A stretch of 64,000 bases of DNA from Parasponia andersonii (GCA_002914805.1 JXTB01000093.1:959989-1023988); one strand, 5' to 3'. Shown: positions 36,935 to 49,025, counted from the first letter of the stretch. Numbers and translations are program-made. Notes: a model not told the origin generated them from the sequence alone.

Positions 36935-37665
36935 CGTACTATGGGAGTCACGTCGCTCGTCGACGACCCGAGAAAACGTACAAAGAGGAAACTGCTAACT
37001 TGCCAGCAGACCTCAAAAATGCTCGTACTATGGGAGTCACGTGGCTCGTCGACGACCTGAGAAAATGTACGAAGAGGAAATTGCTATGCAACCAAAAACT
37101 TGCCAGCAGACCTTAAAAACGCTCGTACTATAGGAGTCACGTCGCTCGTCGACAACCTGAGAAAATATACGAAGAGGAAACTTCTGTGCAACCAAAAACT
37201 TGCCAGCAGACCTCAAAAACACTCGTACTATGGGAGTCACGTCGCTCATCGACGACCCGAGAAAACGTACGAATAGGAAACTGCTATACAACCAAAAACT
37301 TGCTAGCAGACCTCAAAAATACTTGTACTATGGAATTCCGTCGCTCGCCGATGACCTGAGAAAACGTACGAAGAGGAAATTGCTGTGCAACCAAAAACTT
37401 GCCAGCAGACCTCAAAAACGCTCGTACTATGGGAGTCACGTCGCTCGTCGATGACCCGAGAAAACGTACGAAGAGGAAATTGCTGTGCAACCAAAAACTT
37501 GCCAACAGACCTCAAAAATGCTCGTACTATGGGAGTTACGTCGCTCATCGACGACCCGAGAAAATGTACGAAGAGGAAATAGTTGTACAACAAAATCTTG
37601 CCAGTAGACCTAAAAAACGCTCGTACTATGGGAATCACATCGTGCAATAAAATGTTTGCCGATGA
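36935..37665 (+). repeat. Tandem repeat, 100-bp unit, about eight copies, in retrotransposon 3' region
   Basis: The phrase ctcgtactatgggagtcacg recurs at about 36935, 37024, 37124, 37224, 37324, 37423, 37523 and 37622, a period of 99-100 bp (the first unit is about 11 bp short). Each unit continues tcgctcgtcgacgacc, gagaaaacgtacgaagagga, caaccaaaaacttgccagca and gacctcaaaaa. Short ORFs on both strands across this block are a result of the period and are not genes. Confidence 0.9.
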
Positions 37666-37724
37666 CCCGGGAAAACATACGAGGAAGAAAGGGGTACACA
37701 GCCCAAAAGCTTGCCAGTAGACCC

Positions 37725-37850
37725 CCTAAGGAACGTTTTTAGCTACACGAAGAGCTAAAGGAAAGCAGGGTCGGGACCCACCCATTGGAAGAGGACCCTC
37801 CCTAATGAACATTTTAGCTACACAAAAAGATAAAGGAAAGCAGGCTCTAC
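37725..37850 (+). repeat. Short direct duplication
   Basis: Two units of about 75 bp share ccctaaggaacgtttttagc / ccctaatgaacattttagc, then tacac(g/a)aa and gctaaaggaaagcagg-type sequence. They continue the repetitive 3' region of the element. Confidence 0.65.
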
Positions 37851-38530
37851 CTGGGGGATGATTTATTTGTGCATGGGCAGGATGTGAGTGGATTTGAAGT
37901 CTACCTATTGGAAGTAGTCCAGTATCAAACCAAACGTGAAGACAAAAATTAAGATTAAAGTCTGTTTATTATGTCCTAAAAATACAAAGTGCACGGTTAA
38001 TAGTGGTGCGCACTCATAAGCCCTACTTACAGGAGGCAGGTTGCGAACGGACTCATAAGGAGACATCGGAGTGGTAGTGCCCTATTTGTTCCCGGTAAAA
38101 GCTGAGCCCAGGCCTTCTCCTTTGCAACGACGGGTCCAAATAATGGTCAATAAATCCCTGGAGTTGGTTCTGAGCACGGTCCCATTTGGGGTCAGAAAAG
38201 TCTAGCCACACACGTGGATCGAACTCTACCAAAACAAGTTATAACAAGAGTTATGCCTCCGTGACACCGGATGAGTCAAAGCTTGCACCCCTATCTCCAG
38301 AACTAATCTTAGCAGTCATAGCCTGAGGAGGACTCACTAATAGTCCGAAATCGTGTCCATATGAGTCGTCCACAATTATTTATACAGACGGCTACAACAA
38401 GGCTTGACTTTGCCCCGGACGCGGTCAACAAAGAAAAAGAAAACAGACTAAAGAGAATTGCACTGTTCTTATTATTTATTCGGAGGGTTACAACGAAGGT
38501 CAGCTTTACAAATGTACAAAGTTAGAGACC

Positions 38531-41500
38531 TTAGTTACCTCCTTCCATGGGAGTGCGGCCAATCCCAGCGCTTGGACCAGCCCCGGTAGAGGGTGGTGTG
38601 CCAGGGTTAGATTCGTCACTAGATACAATGACTGCACCAAACCCCTCACCGGTTAAGACCCCGAGACTAGGCTGAGCGCCAGGGGATTCCGAAGTTCGAT
38701 CTGGCAGACCAGAAATGGGGATAAGCTCTTTGGCACCATAAGTAGATGTAGAGGGCCCGTCTTTTTCTACGGCAAGCATCTTCAGCACGTCAGCCAGATA
38801 CGTGATGCTGATCTCATCCCCGAGCTGCTGCATGTAGTGCTTGACGGAATAGTGGTCTCTCTCAATGCCTTTCTAATCGTCAAATTGGTCTGGCGTTACC
38901 ACCTCAGCGCGACCTTCGAACTCTCTATTCTCCCAGCCAGACCTGTAACTTTCCACATAAAGGACGTCCACCTGCCTCTGGTACCTCGTTTTTAATTTCT
39001 CCGCGTCCGCCAGCCTATCCTTCAGTGCCACCAGCCTGAGCTCCGCTTGCCACTGCGATAAGTCGAACAAAAAAGTGTTAATTCTAGAAAGATCCTTGCT
39101 GTGTTTGCGAGACATCTCCACATGAGCACCCATCAGATTTTTGTGATCCAAGAAGAGAGATCGATTTACTCGTTGGACCTGTCAAGTCTGTGTTGCAGAG
39201 AATGGGCCTCAAGCTTGGCTTTCGCCTCGGCTTTTCTTGCTTCTTTGGCGTCGTCAACAGCCCTGTCACAGGCGAGGAAAGCCAGCCCCATCTCCGCCCC
39301 TGCGCTATGCAATTCTTGCTCCTTGACCTTTAGCTCGTTTTGAGCCAATCTGGCGGCCTCAGATTGAGCAAACTTGTCAGCCTCTGCCTTAGCCAGTCTC
39401 GCAACCATCTCCTCGTGCCTGGTCCTCTCGACACTCAGAGCGTGAGCCACCGTGCTGTTGACCCTCACCTCCTCGAGGTTCTGATATAAATCGAAGTCAG
39501 GCCTCAATTCGGCGAGGGCGGCCTCGTTGTGCTCGGCCAGTGCAGAGCGAGAACTCAGCTCCTCGGTCAAATCCCTGACACGAGAGGAGTAGAAAGACTG
39601 GATGGCGACCAGCTGCAAGTTAAACAAAAAAAAGGGGGGGAGGGTCAGCGTTTAGCAAGGATGCTGAGAAATATAGAAGCAACTGAATGGACCAAACCTG
39701 CGCGAATATACGTTTGGTGACCAGTTCGACGTTCTCTGAAGAGAGCGCCTCCAGCTCCGGCTCTGCGTCTGGACCCTCTTTTTGGGTGTTGCTTGTGCCT
39801 GGGGAACAAGGCCCCTCCTCGCTAGCCGCGAGAGCACCCTCTCCGCCAACCGGGCATGCCCCCGAGGCAGTGACGGCAGGGACGGAGGGAAGACCGGTGC
39901 CACCAGGAGCACCATCAGCCACAGAGGGAGGTGGTGCATCTCCTCTGGGCGGGCCGCTGCGTGTCGACCTTCTTCTCTTTAGAAGGGTCAGCGTGGCCCC
40001 GTCGTCATCACTCTCAGACGAGGGGGCAACCCTGCCCCTCTTCTTCACCCGGCCCTCTTCTTCATTAGACGAGTCGACCTCATGTCGCCATTTTATTGGG
40101 ACTAGGGGAGGGGAAGATAGTCGAGACTTCAATCTCGGAGCCCCCCCACTGAGCTCGGCGATCTCCCCGCCGAGGCTAATAGTGCCCGATTTCAAACCGG
40201 AGTCAGGGGTAGACGAGATTACTGCAGCAGACCCCCCAGCCAGAATCAGTGGCGTCTCCTCCCCATCTACAGTCCGTGTGGCAGACGTTCCCCCAGATCG
40301 AGGTTCGCCTGCTCCGGAGCAGGGGACCGCAAGCACTTCATCTCCTGAGAGTACCACGAGATGCCGGCCAGCAGGTGCCTTGGTACGAGCCTTATGTCCC
40401 GCGGCTCCCCCCTTGACGATTGAGGGGTCAACCGATGGGCCTGTCTCAGAACCTGTAAGGAACAAGTAACATATTTAGATCACAGCCACAGTCTGACCCA
40501 CGAAGCTCAAGGGTGCGAAAATGAACTCACCCCTAGCTCTCTTGGGGGCGGCGGCTTCCTCCCTGCGGAGCCTAATACACTCCTCGACCATAAGCCTCCC
40601 GGCCTTCTCGAGCTCGTGGCTAGACAGTGCCACCAGGTCGTTGGTGCCCACCAATTGGCTTGAAGCCGTAACCTACCGATCCACCATGGTGATTCAGTCA
40701 TGTTCGTCCCGGCGGAATCGGTTCAGGGCAGAGGCATCAAGTCGGCTCCGCATGTGCTTTGTGATGACCCAGGTATCCAGAGGAAATGGAAGATATGAAA
40801 CCATCTTGGGCATCATGTTCATCGTCAGGGGGTTGAGGACGGCCTGGATGTGCTTGCAGTCCCCGGGAGATCCGAAGATGATGATCCCCTCAAGGCCTTT
40901 GAGCCGCCCCGCCGGCAAATGCGGCTCGAACCTGTTCTCTTCTACCGAGACTGCACAAGACAAAATAACATGAGCAATAACATACGGGGAGGGCACAGAC
41001 CCAAAAATCACGACCAAGCACTTACTCTACAGGAAAGCTGAGGGAACTTGGAAGTGCTCGCCATTCACCCAAGGGGAGCACCACGTCCCTCAAACGGCGT
41101 ATAACTTGGCATGGGAGTCCCATTATTTATTTGACCTCGGCAAGCCCCAGAAGATATGACGTCCCAACAGCGGTTGGAGGTAAAAAGTAGGGTAGGAACT
41201 CTTCTTGGGGATGAAGGTGAGCTTGTAAGTATAAAAAACCACCTCCAGGTCAATATGCAAATTATAGAGTACTGACAGGGCAGAAAGCTCCATCAGAATC
41301 ATGACCCCGTTTGCATTCAATTGCATCAGGTGGATCCCCGTCAAAGCGAAAAATTGGTGGACCAGAGGAGGAAGGGAGAATTGCAGCCAGTCCAGGTGTT
41401 TTCTGCCCAAGATGATAGAGCCTTCGGGGGCACAAGGACGAAGATACCAATCCACAGGGCCCTCGAACTTTTGCAGCATCACTCCACCAGGGAGGCAGAG

Positions 41501-41569
41501 TTGTCTCCTGAGTTAATCCAGCTCTGAATCCACGACGGAGCACAATTCCTGATTTTGACTTGAAGCCAT
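38531..41569 (-). pseudogene. Antisense gene of the Tat element, with putative plant-transposon domain
   Basis: On the minus strand, starting MASSQNQELCSVVDSELD (ATG 41569), then a TAA, then about 120 residues (41482-41123) with WLQFSLPPLVHQFFALTGIH, QLNANGVMILMELSAL and HIFWGLPRSNK. This matches the 'putative gypsy type transposon' / Transposase_28 domain (PF04195). Further exons follow: 40980-40680, a Ser/Pro-rich acidic and basic region (40465-39698), a coiled coil (39614-39166, 39151-38873) and a C-terminal part ending at 38531. Splice signals are visible for introns of about 80 bp at 40534-40454 and 39698-39615. Several in-frame stops show that the copy is dead. Antisense ORFs at this place are known in Tat elements (e.g. 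Grande); their function is unknown. Confidence 0.8.
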
Positions 41570-41690
41570 TGTTCTGAATACGAGTGAAAGAGTAAAAGTC
41601 TCTAGAAGAGAGGAAATCGGAAACCCTAGGATTTTATGAGGCTAGAATGATTGAAGATTTTAGTAAAGTGGCAAATGAATGAAATTACGG

Positions 41691-41700
41691 CTTTTATAGA
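41691..41700 (-). promoter_or_regulatory. TATA box of the antisense gene
   Basis: The minus strand reads tctataaaag, a near-perfect TATA box about 120 bp upstream of the antisense ATG (41569) and lying between that gene and the 3' LTR. It suggests that the antisense gene has, or had, its own promoter separate from the LTR. Confidence 0.55.
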
Positions 41701-41889
41701 GGGGGAGCTGAAGAGTTTTTCTGGAAAAAGGGAGAGCAAAAGAGACCGAACAATCGGAACTTCAAAATTCAAACAGATTTTGTGACATGGGATGGCGTGC
41801 CTCCGCGTCGGCAGGGAGGCAGCCACGTGCACCTCCCAGATTGGAGGAATGGATAAATGATTTCCCCACTTGACGGGTACGAATCCATC

Positions 41890-41910
41890 AAGTAGGGAAA
41901 TTGGGGCAGT
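41890..41910 (+). other. Polypurine tract region
   Basis: Directly before the 3' LTR the sequence is purine-rich (agtagggaaattggggcagt), as expected for the plus-strand primer of an LTR element. Confidence 0.6.
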
Positions 41911-42740
41911 TGTGGGACCCGTTCCCAAATCATGCACCACGTGGACGATTACAGAATAGGTCACAAACGGGGCCCACCGTTCGACAGGCGTCGAGAGTGA
42001 TTAGCTAAAGGCCATGCGGGTCACACTTGATTTCACAATCAACCGTTGGGACGTCCGAGGATAGGGTCGAGCCCATCACAGACCCTGGACAGACTCGGCC
42101 CAATCCGACCCTTACCTCGACAACTGGGGGGGTCAAAAGTCCCAAGGGTCTTTCACCAAAATACGATGGAAAGCAACTCACAACTCCAGACCCAGACAGA
42201 GCATTTAATGCGATCTTGGGTAGGCGTGCGCAAGGGGGACAATCCGTCCTGACAGAACGACGATTGACCAAATCTCACCCCTGACAGATTCAAGCCATAG
42301 GAGGCGGCGGAAACTAAACTACATCGATACAGAGATGATCACGGTAATCTCAGCCCGTGACCTCTGGGAAACATTTTGAGGAAAAAGGTACTCAGTCCTG
42401 AGATTGAGACCCGAGTGGTTCACAATCTCAGGACTATATATATATGGGTCATGCGTTCTCGAGATAGGCATGTATGCTTACAAGAAAAAAGTGTATAAAA
42501 AAAAGCTTATGAGCAAGAAACAAACATATACTCATATAGAACTAATTCCTTGCTACCCTGAATCAAAGATAAGTTACTGACTTAAGCATCGGAGAGTCTT
42601 TGCAGGTGGCCACCCCCGCCTCTCCGACCCTGCCTGGAGTTCAGGGCACTTTTGGGATAGCGAGGACATGTGGACAGTTGGAGAGTATAACATCAGTGGT
42701 TCAGAGACACGTGGACGGCTGGTGAGAAACCGCTCCAACA
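41911..42740 (+). repeat. 3' LTR
   Basis: Starts TGTGGGACCC and ends CGCTCCAACA; it has the same length as the 5' LTR and is about 93 percent identical by eye. The TATA-like ctatatatatatggg lies near 42434. Confidence 0.95.
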
Positions 42741-42745
42741 ATATC
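42741..42745. repeat. 5-bp target-site duplication, right copy
   Basis: ATATC, identical to 29991-29995. Confidence 0.9.
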
Positions 42746-43724
42746 ATTATGGTTTTAGACGACTATAATTTTTTTCTTTTTTCAGAGGGTCTTGAATCCT
42801 AGTCTCAAGTTGTTTTTTGCCCTTGTTTAGATATCCTATAATTGACACCAAATTTTGAATTTTTCTCTCTAAATCAATAGCAAAAACTAAGGAGAAAAGA
42901 AAGAAATAAATAAAGATATTTGAAAGTTAAGAAATACTAATTGTACTTTCTTTTACATTCTCTTTTACATTCTTATATTGTTTGATACACAGCGAATTTC
43001 ACTATAATTTATTTAATTATTGTCAGATAATAAGATTATAGAGTGTAAAAAAAAATGAAAAATGAAGTGTATTTAGCGCTCCTCTTGAAAGTTTAGGTAT
43101 CGAGTCGAAATTGACACAAAAACACAATTTAGGTGCTAATATTTTGAATATTTTGAAAATCATATGTCAAAATATGATATGACTCCTGAATCTTGAGGGT
43201 CAAAAATAGTACTCACTCTAAATTATTCTGATAATTGATATGTTCTTTATTTTGATAAAGACAACTCATAAAACGGCAAACAACAAAAATAAAATAAAAT
43301 TCACTTCAACTATTTCAACTCTAATTTAGGAGGAGATGCTAGAAATTCTGAAAAATAATTTCGAAAAATGATTTTACTGAAAATGATTTACGTGGTTTAG
43401 TAAACAAATTAATAATGCAACGAAATTGATATTTTAAAATTTTTCTTGAAACTTTACAAAACAAAATAAATAGAACCGTTAATCTAACATAAATCAATTC
43501 ATGGATCTTAGTTTAGATAAAACCTGAAAGTGCTTTCACAATTATTGAATCTTCTCGTCTATTCTACGAAGCTTGTTGAATGATCCAGTATATGGGTACC
43601 TTCTTGATTCCTAATGAGAGATGAGCGGGCGATCTGAAAGACGTTATTCCTTCTCCTCGATTGCAGGTCTATGACCATAGATATCTCTCCCTCAGTGACC
43701 ATGAACAAGCTCGAGATTTCTCCC

Positions 43725-43783
43725 ACAATAGCTCGACTCTCTAACTCTCTCTGACAATAGCTCGACTCTCTAACTCTCTTTTT
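43725..43783. repeat. 29-bp tandem duplication
   Basis: acaatagctcgactctctaa followed by ctctctctg occurs twice in a row, starting at 43725 and 43754. Confidence 0.85.
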
Positions 43784-45399
43784 TTCTCTATGTATCACAT
43801 TAAGTACAATTATTATGCATGTACTAGGCGTGTGGCTACTGTCCATAGGCTTAGAAAAACTTTTCTCTTAAGTATTAGAGAGGTGTAAACCTTATTAAGC
43901 TCAACTGACCATTCAATCAGTATTGGGCTATATGTGAGCTAGATAAAGGACCTTACAAATTCAAATAGTTTAAGCTCCAATGAGCCAATTACCCACAATT
44001 ATAACTAATGCTTAATTATGTCCAGGCCTATAGTGGAATGTCTGATATTAATAGACACTGCACTATCTGCTAAATATTGTACTTTTATACTAAATGTCAT
44101 ATATTTTCATATTACATTCCATTATAGACCTAATATTGTACTCATAGACTAAACGCATTGTCCATTAATATTAGGACACTCCATTATAAACTCAATATTA
44201 CACTCTTAGACTAAATGTGATATATTTTTTGTGAAACTAATTAATATTTTAATTAACTCGATCCATTTAGCATATATTATACATGCAGATATATCCCTTA
44301 TGCATTGTTGTACTAGTGAGGTGAAATTACTATATTATCCATCTAGTACATATTTACCTTTGAGTTGCAATTTTTCATCTAATGGATAATAATTGACTAT
44401 AGTGTTTGTAACTATCTATATAAACACAGTCAAATTTACAAAAGTGAATACCTGACACCTGGTATTTATTATCCAAGTACTTGAAAAAAAAAAAAACTCA
44501 AAAAGTAACATTACATACATAGTGTTAAAATCGTGAAAGACGTTCTTGTCAATTCACAAATCTCATTTTTCAAAATACCAGAGTTCGAACCATATAATCG
44601 GAAATAGTCTTTTAGTAAGTCAAAAAGATAAAATTCACGAGAGTAAATCTTACAATTATTAGGATTAAGATAATACTGTAAAAGATAGAATATTGAGTTA
44701 CAATACTTAATCTTAAATTCTATTTTTACTTGGTCTAGTTCAATGCACGTATAACTTTCCTATAACGACTTAATGTTTCTATCCAAAGTCAAACACTTCA
44801 ATGATTAGAGATTTCATCAATCCCGTTCAAATATACAACATTATATTTTATGGCAAAATAAAATATTCAGTCTTTATTTGCAGAATGTGAACTTTTTATT
44901 CAGACATAATGAAATAAATAAATTACTCACCTACATGTAAACACTTTATACGTACAATTCTTTATTACTCATTATTAATCATAGAAACCTTTAGACCTTT
45001 GCATAGTAGGAAACATAAACATCACATAGATATAATTAGGACATATAGAATTTATTAACAATAAATAGATAGCATTCAAATCCAATAAACATTCTTCAAA
45101 ATGTCTAACAAAAAAACTGCTTTCTATAGCATATTTCTAATAGGATATACTTTATTTAAAAAAAAAAGGAAGGTGAAAGCAATGGAATAATGCACCTATT
45201 TAATATTTCAAAGTATGGTAATGGCTATATAAGTCTAGGAGATAATGGTTGAATTTGAGTTTTTGTGTTTATTTGATTAAAATGAGTTTATGAAAGAGTA
45301 GATTATGCAATTGATTTCAAATTATCAGATTTTGACCAATAATTACTCTCTTTAAATTTAGAGAGATTTTAGTAATAAATTTTCATTCAAGTGGAGTAC

Positions 45400-45990
45400 T
45401 TAATGCAGAAGTATTCAAAATCTGCACCATCTGATCTAATTTGTACGAACTAATCTAATCCAATCCACAAAGTATAGATATCTGCATATACGGGGATTGG
45501 ATTTGATTGAAATGTCAAAAATCTATACTTTTGTAATCAAATATATTTTTTTATTATGAAAGTAACATATCCAATATAATCCACACTTAAATTATGTTTA
45601 TTAAAATACATATATTTATGTATAGAACATTTTTTTTTTACAATTCATATACATTCTTATTTGTTTGGCAGGTTTATTTTAGATTTTAATAGATTGTATG
45701 TATTTTTTTAATAAAAAAAATGCTAAAATGATGAGTAATGGCTAAAATTACAATAAAATGTCCAAATCTGAGCTAAAATGAATAGTCCATAATTAAAAAG
45801 GCAACTAAAATCTAGTTATAAGGACTTATTAACTAGGCTCAAGTAATTGATCTAATCCACACATTTATGGATTGGATCGAATTGGTTTAAAGATTTTATA
45901 CAAATTTAATTGGATACGATTTCTGAAATCTGCACTATGTGCGGATCGGATATAATTTCCTAAAAAAAAAAATAGATTAGATTTGATGAA
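45400..45990. mobile_element. Inverted-repeat patch with ATCCAATCC motifs
   Basis: The left side has ctgatctaatttgtacgaac and taatctaatccaatccac. The reverse complement of the right side has similar strings (ccaattcgatccaatccata, aatgtgtggattag), and aaatctgca occurs near both outer ends. No ORF is present. This may be a decayed MITE or hAT-type remnant; the borders are uncertain. Confidence 0.35.
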
Positions 45991-47575
45991 CACCAGTAAC
46001 TTATTGTACAAATAAAACATTTTATTATTTTCTGGACAATTTTCTCTCTTTCCTCCCTCTTGTACTAAAGATAACAAAAGAAGAGTCTTGTCGTTTATTT
46101 CCTTAGGCAATATATCTCTTATTCTTTCGAAATCTCCTTCCCCTTCCCTTGTACTAAAGGTAGCTTAAGTAGCAACATTTTATCGAGTAACATGTAATTC
46201 TCACAACGTATAAGTGGAGATATTTTATCAAAGACTTGGCTGACTAAAATGTCAAAACATGGGTGTTTAAGTCTATTTATGATATTTTTTTTCATAGTTA
46301 TCTAACGATTTTGAGGAAAAATGATGACTGATGGTCAAAATCCTAAATTAGAATTCAATCGCTAATAATAATGAAATTGCGGTAAAATAACTGAGAATAT
46401 GAAATTTAGCATGCTTTAGTCCCAAAAAATAACCTACGTACACAATATTTTTCCTATGAGAGATTTACAAAAAGTGATAAGAAAGGGAGCATAGTAATTT
46501 TAGCTTTCTATTATAGGAGGTGTTGTTTGTCTCTCATATTGCAACTGGGGACCGAATACTAATATAATGGGTAAACAACCATTTAAAACATAATAATTAT
46601 CCATTATTTCATGAGATAATTCAGTTAGTCCATAATTATCAAGATAAAAAATAGATATTCCTAATTTAAATGTGATATACCTCTATGCGCAATAATATTC
46701 ATTCGAATATTGGCCAATTTATGCATCTTCTAGAAGAATTCATGATACACTGAAAAATTATATATACATATATTTTAATATGCAAGATAGTTTTAACTAC
46801 TCTAGTATTTCGTAGTTGGCTTTGTAAGAGCTTTAGAGTATAATTCACATTTGTTGCGAAATTACAAGCAAAGCATGTTCTTCATTTCTTTTACTAGTTC
46901 ACAACGTGTTACATTGCCATGTTGTGGCACTTTCCATTTGCCACATTCATACTAGGCTACTTGCTAACGTCGGATTAGAAGTGGACATTGTCTTAACTCT
47001 TAAGTTAAATCCATTCAATAGCACTTGTAAAGACACACAAAAGTGTCACCCAATTATACACTCAATGATAAAATAGCATATATTTATATTTTATAATCAC
47101 TTATACTCAAAAAGAAAAGTTGTGGGTAATGATAATACCTATTCAAAAAGAGATATGCATAATTAAATACTTACATTTCCCCATAATTTGGAGCATTTAA
47201 TTCAATATTTTTTATTTTTTATTTTTTATACTTAATAAGATAAAATTTGACAAGTTTACCTTGTTTTATATAAATAAAAGAAATTATAACTTATAATCCA
47301 TGTGAATAATTAGTCATGCAATCCCACTCGATCTGCACCACAAGATTATGTTGTTATTTATACATACTTTATTATTATTATTTTGGCGATGGCGATAAAT
47401 CTTACTGACTTACTTACAAAATGTGGCATAAATCTAAAAATTCATCGGTGTGGTTGCCTATGGTTAAATATTTGTACAAGGTTAATATTGTATTAGGTAT
47501 AAAAGAGAATAATAATGGACACATAATGGATGTAAGGGATAGAAAATTATTTAAAATACTTTCTCTTGTACTTTA

Positions 47576-47829
47576 GGTTTTGTTTGGAATATGAAATTTA
47601 AGAAAGGAAGAAAATAATTTTAAAAGATTCTATTTTCTTTACTTAGATTTAAACAAAATCAAGACAAATTTATACTAAGAAAAGTTAGAGTTTCACATAA
47701 CTTTTGAGTTCATAGAATTTTTACAAATAGATTTCAAATTAAAAAAAAAAAGTCCAAAAGAAAAAATATATTTTTTCTCTTTCTTTTTCTTCATAAATTT
47801 CCCCCAAAACCCACCTTCTAAACAAAGCC
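47576..47829. mobile_element. Tourist-like MITE, copy 1
   Basis: Left end GGTTTTGTTTGGAATATGAA; reverse complement of right end GGCTTTGTTTAGAAGGTGGG; 254 bp. It is flanked by TTA on the left and TTG on the right, consistent with the 3-bp TTA duplication of PIF/Harbinger MITEs after one mutation. The interior (aaagattctattttctttac) matches the second copy at 48004. Confidence 0.6.
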
Positions 47830-48003
47830 TTGTAATATTTAGTACGATAGAACAAAAAAAAATAAGTGACTCAGTAAATTATTCATATTATGTTAAATAA
47901 AAATTAAACTTGAAACAAAAACGATGTCGATCTAAAAAATGAACACAAATTGTCTCTTCATTATACGTGTTTTTCCTTTTTTAGCTTGAATTTAATTGAT
48001 TTA

Positions 48004-48290
48004 GGCTCCGTTTAGAACTTAGAGTTTAGGAGAGAAAGAAAAAAATTTCAATAGATTCTATTTTTTCTTTATTTAGTTTGAAATAAAAGAAATTGAATTT
48101 TTTTTCAAGAAAAACAAAAGTTTTATTTGATGTCATTTTTTAGTATATAAAATTTTGATATATTAATTAATTAGTATAGTCAAATATATCAAAATAAAGT
48201 TTTATAAACTCTTAAAATAATTATATAAATTTTTCATGATTTTTTTCTTGTGATGTTTTTTCCTCCAAAATCTAAGTTTCAAATAGAACC
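48004..48290. mobile_element. Tourist-like MITE, copy 2
   Basis: Left end GGCTCCGTTTAGAACTTAGA; reverse complement of right end GGTTCTATTTGAAACTTAGA; 287 bp, flanked on both sides by TTA (48001-48003 and 48291-48293). These are the usual marks of a PIF/Harbinger (Tourist) MITE. A related segment downstream (48407-48485) represents the same site without the insertion. Confidence 0.75.
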
Positions 48291-48406
48291 TTAATGAAAC
48301 CATAGCATTCGAAAAGAAAAATGTCAACAAAATCCAGATTTCAAATAGAGCCTTATTGAAATCATAGTACTCATAGTACTCAGAAAAGAAAAATGTCAAC
48401 GTGAAA

Positions 48407-48485
48407 AATGAATACAAATTGTCTCTTCATTGTATGCATGTTTCCTTTTTTAGCTTGGATTCAATTGATTTAGTGAAACCATAGT
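48407..48485. repeat. Paralogous copy of 47936-48003 without the MITE
   Basis: aaatgaatacaaattgtctc, ttcattgtatgcatg, ttagcttggattcaattgat and ttagtgaaaccatag match aaatgaacacaaattgtctc, then ttagcttgaatttaattgat and tta at 47936-48003, and atgaaaccatag after the MITE at 48294. The upstream segment was therefore split by the insertion and this one was not. Confidence 0.75.
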
Positions 48486-49003
48486 ATATTTACTCTTTTT
48501 GTATTTAAATAATTATTGTCTACGTGAAACCATAGCTTTTTTTTTTTTCAGTAATATTTACTCTTTTTCGTGTTTTAATAGTCTTTATACATTCCCCTCC
48601 AACTTTTCAACTATAGGCTCACTCACAAGGAAAATTTCCAACTTTCATTAGTCAAACGAACTGTCAACGTAACCCTACGAAGTACGGACATAATGTAATA
48701 AAAAGCTAAGCCAAGAAGATTGCATTGGGAATTGTTTCTACTTCTCAGCCCCAAAACAAAAATTCTCCAGGTTGACTTTCTACCAAAATAAATGGTTACG
48801 AAGAAAAAAAATATAAAATAATAGTTTAGACAATATTTTGAAAATAAAAGGGCAAATAAATAATGAGACAGAAATTTAAGTGTGTAAATCACGTGAGAGC
48901 TGCATCAAATCCATGTTTGATGCCCAATCCCGTCTCACCCACAAAAAATATGGTAGCAAATTTTAAATACAAATTTTTCAGCAAAGAAATAAATAATTAA
49001 GTT

Positions 49004-49025
49004 ATATATATATATATATATATAT
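49004..49025. repeat. TA microsatellite
   Basis: About 11 TA dinucleotides. Confidence 0.85.

Larger units (their letters stand above)
29996..42740 (+). mobile_element. Complete, decayed Tat-lineage Ty3/gypsy LTR retrotransposon
   Basis: A 12.7-kb element with two 830-bp LTRs (29996-30825 and 41911-42740), both TG...CA, flanked by a perfect ATATC duplication. The order is gag, protease, reverse transcriptase, RNase H, a second archaeal-type RNase H and integrase, then a long 3' region with tandem repeats and an antisense gene. The order PR-RT-RH-INT is that of Ty3/gypsy; the second RNase H, long 3' region, tandem repeats and antisense ORF are described features of the plant Tat clade. All genes carry stops, so the copy is defective. 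By eye the LTRs differ at about 55-60 positions (roughly 7 percent), mostly transitions. It is much richer in GC than its surroundings. Confidence 0.95.

Noticed and set aside
37037..37650. Overlapping ORFs on both strands over the tandem array
   Set aside because: They reflect the array's periodicity, not selection.
36935..37665. Regular repeats that might look like a CRISPR array
   Set aside because: The 100-bp units are adjacent and homologous throughout, without unique spacers, and lie inside a plant retrotransposon.
39687..40469. 260-residue plus-strand ORF
   Set aside because: It is the mirror of the Ser/Pro-rich exon of the antisense gene; splice signals and domain content favour the minus strand.
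43559..43846. 95-residue minus-strand ORF in gene-poor DNA
   Set aside because: It spans a 29-bp tandem duplication and has no domain or promoter signal.
44570..44600. gagttcgaacc, a B-box-like match
   Set aside because: No A box at the right distance, no tail and no target duplication, so a SINE is not supported.
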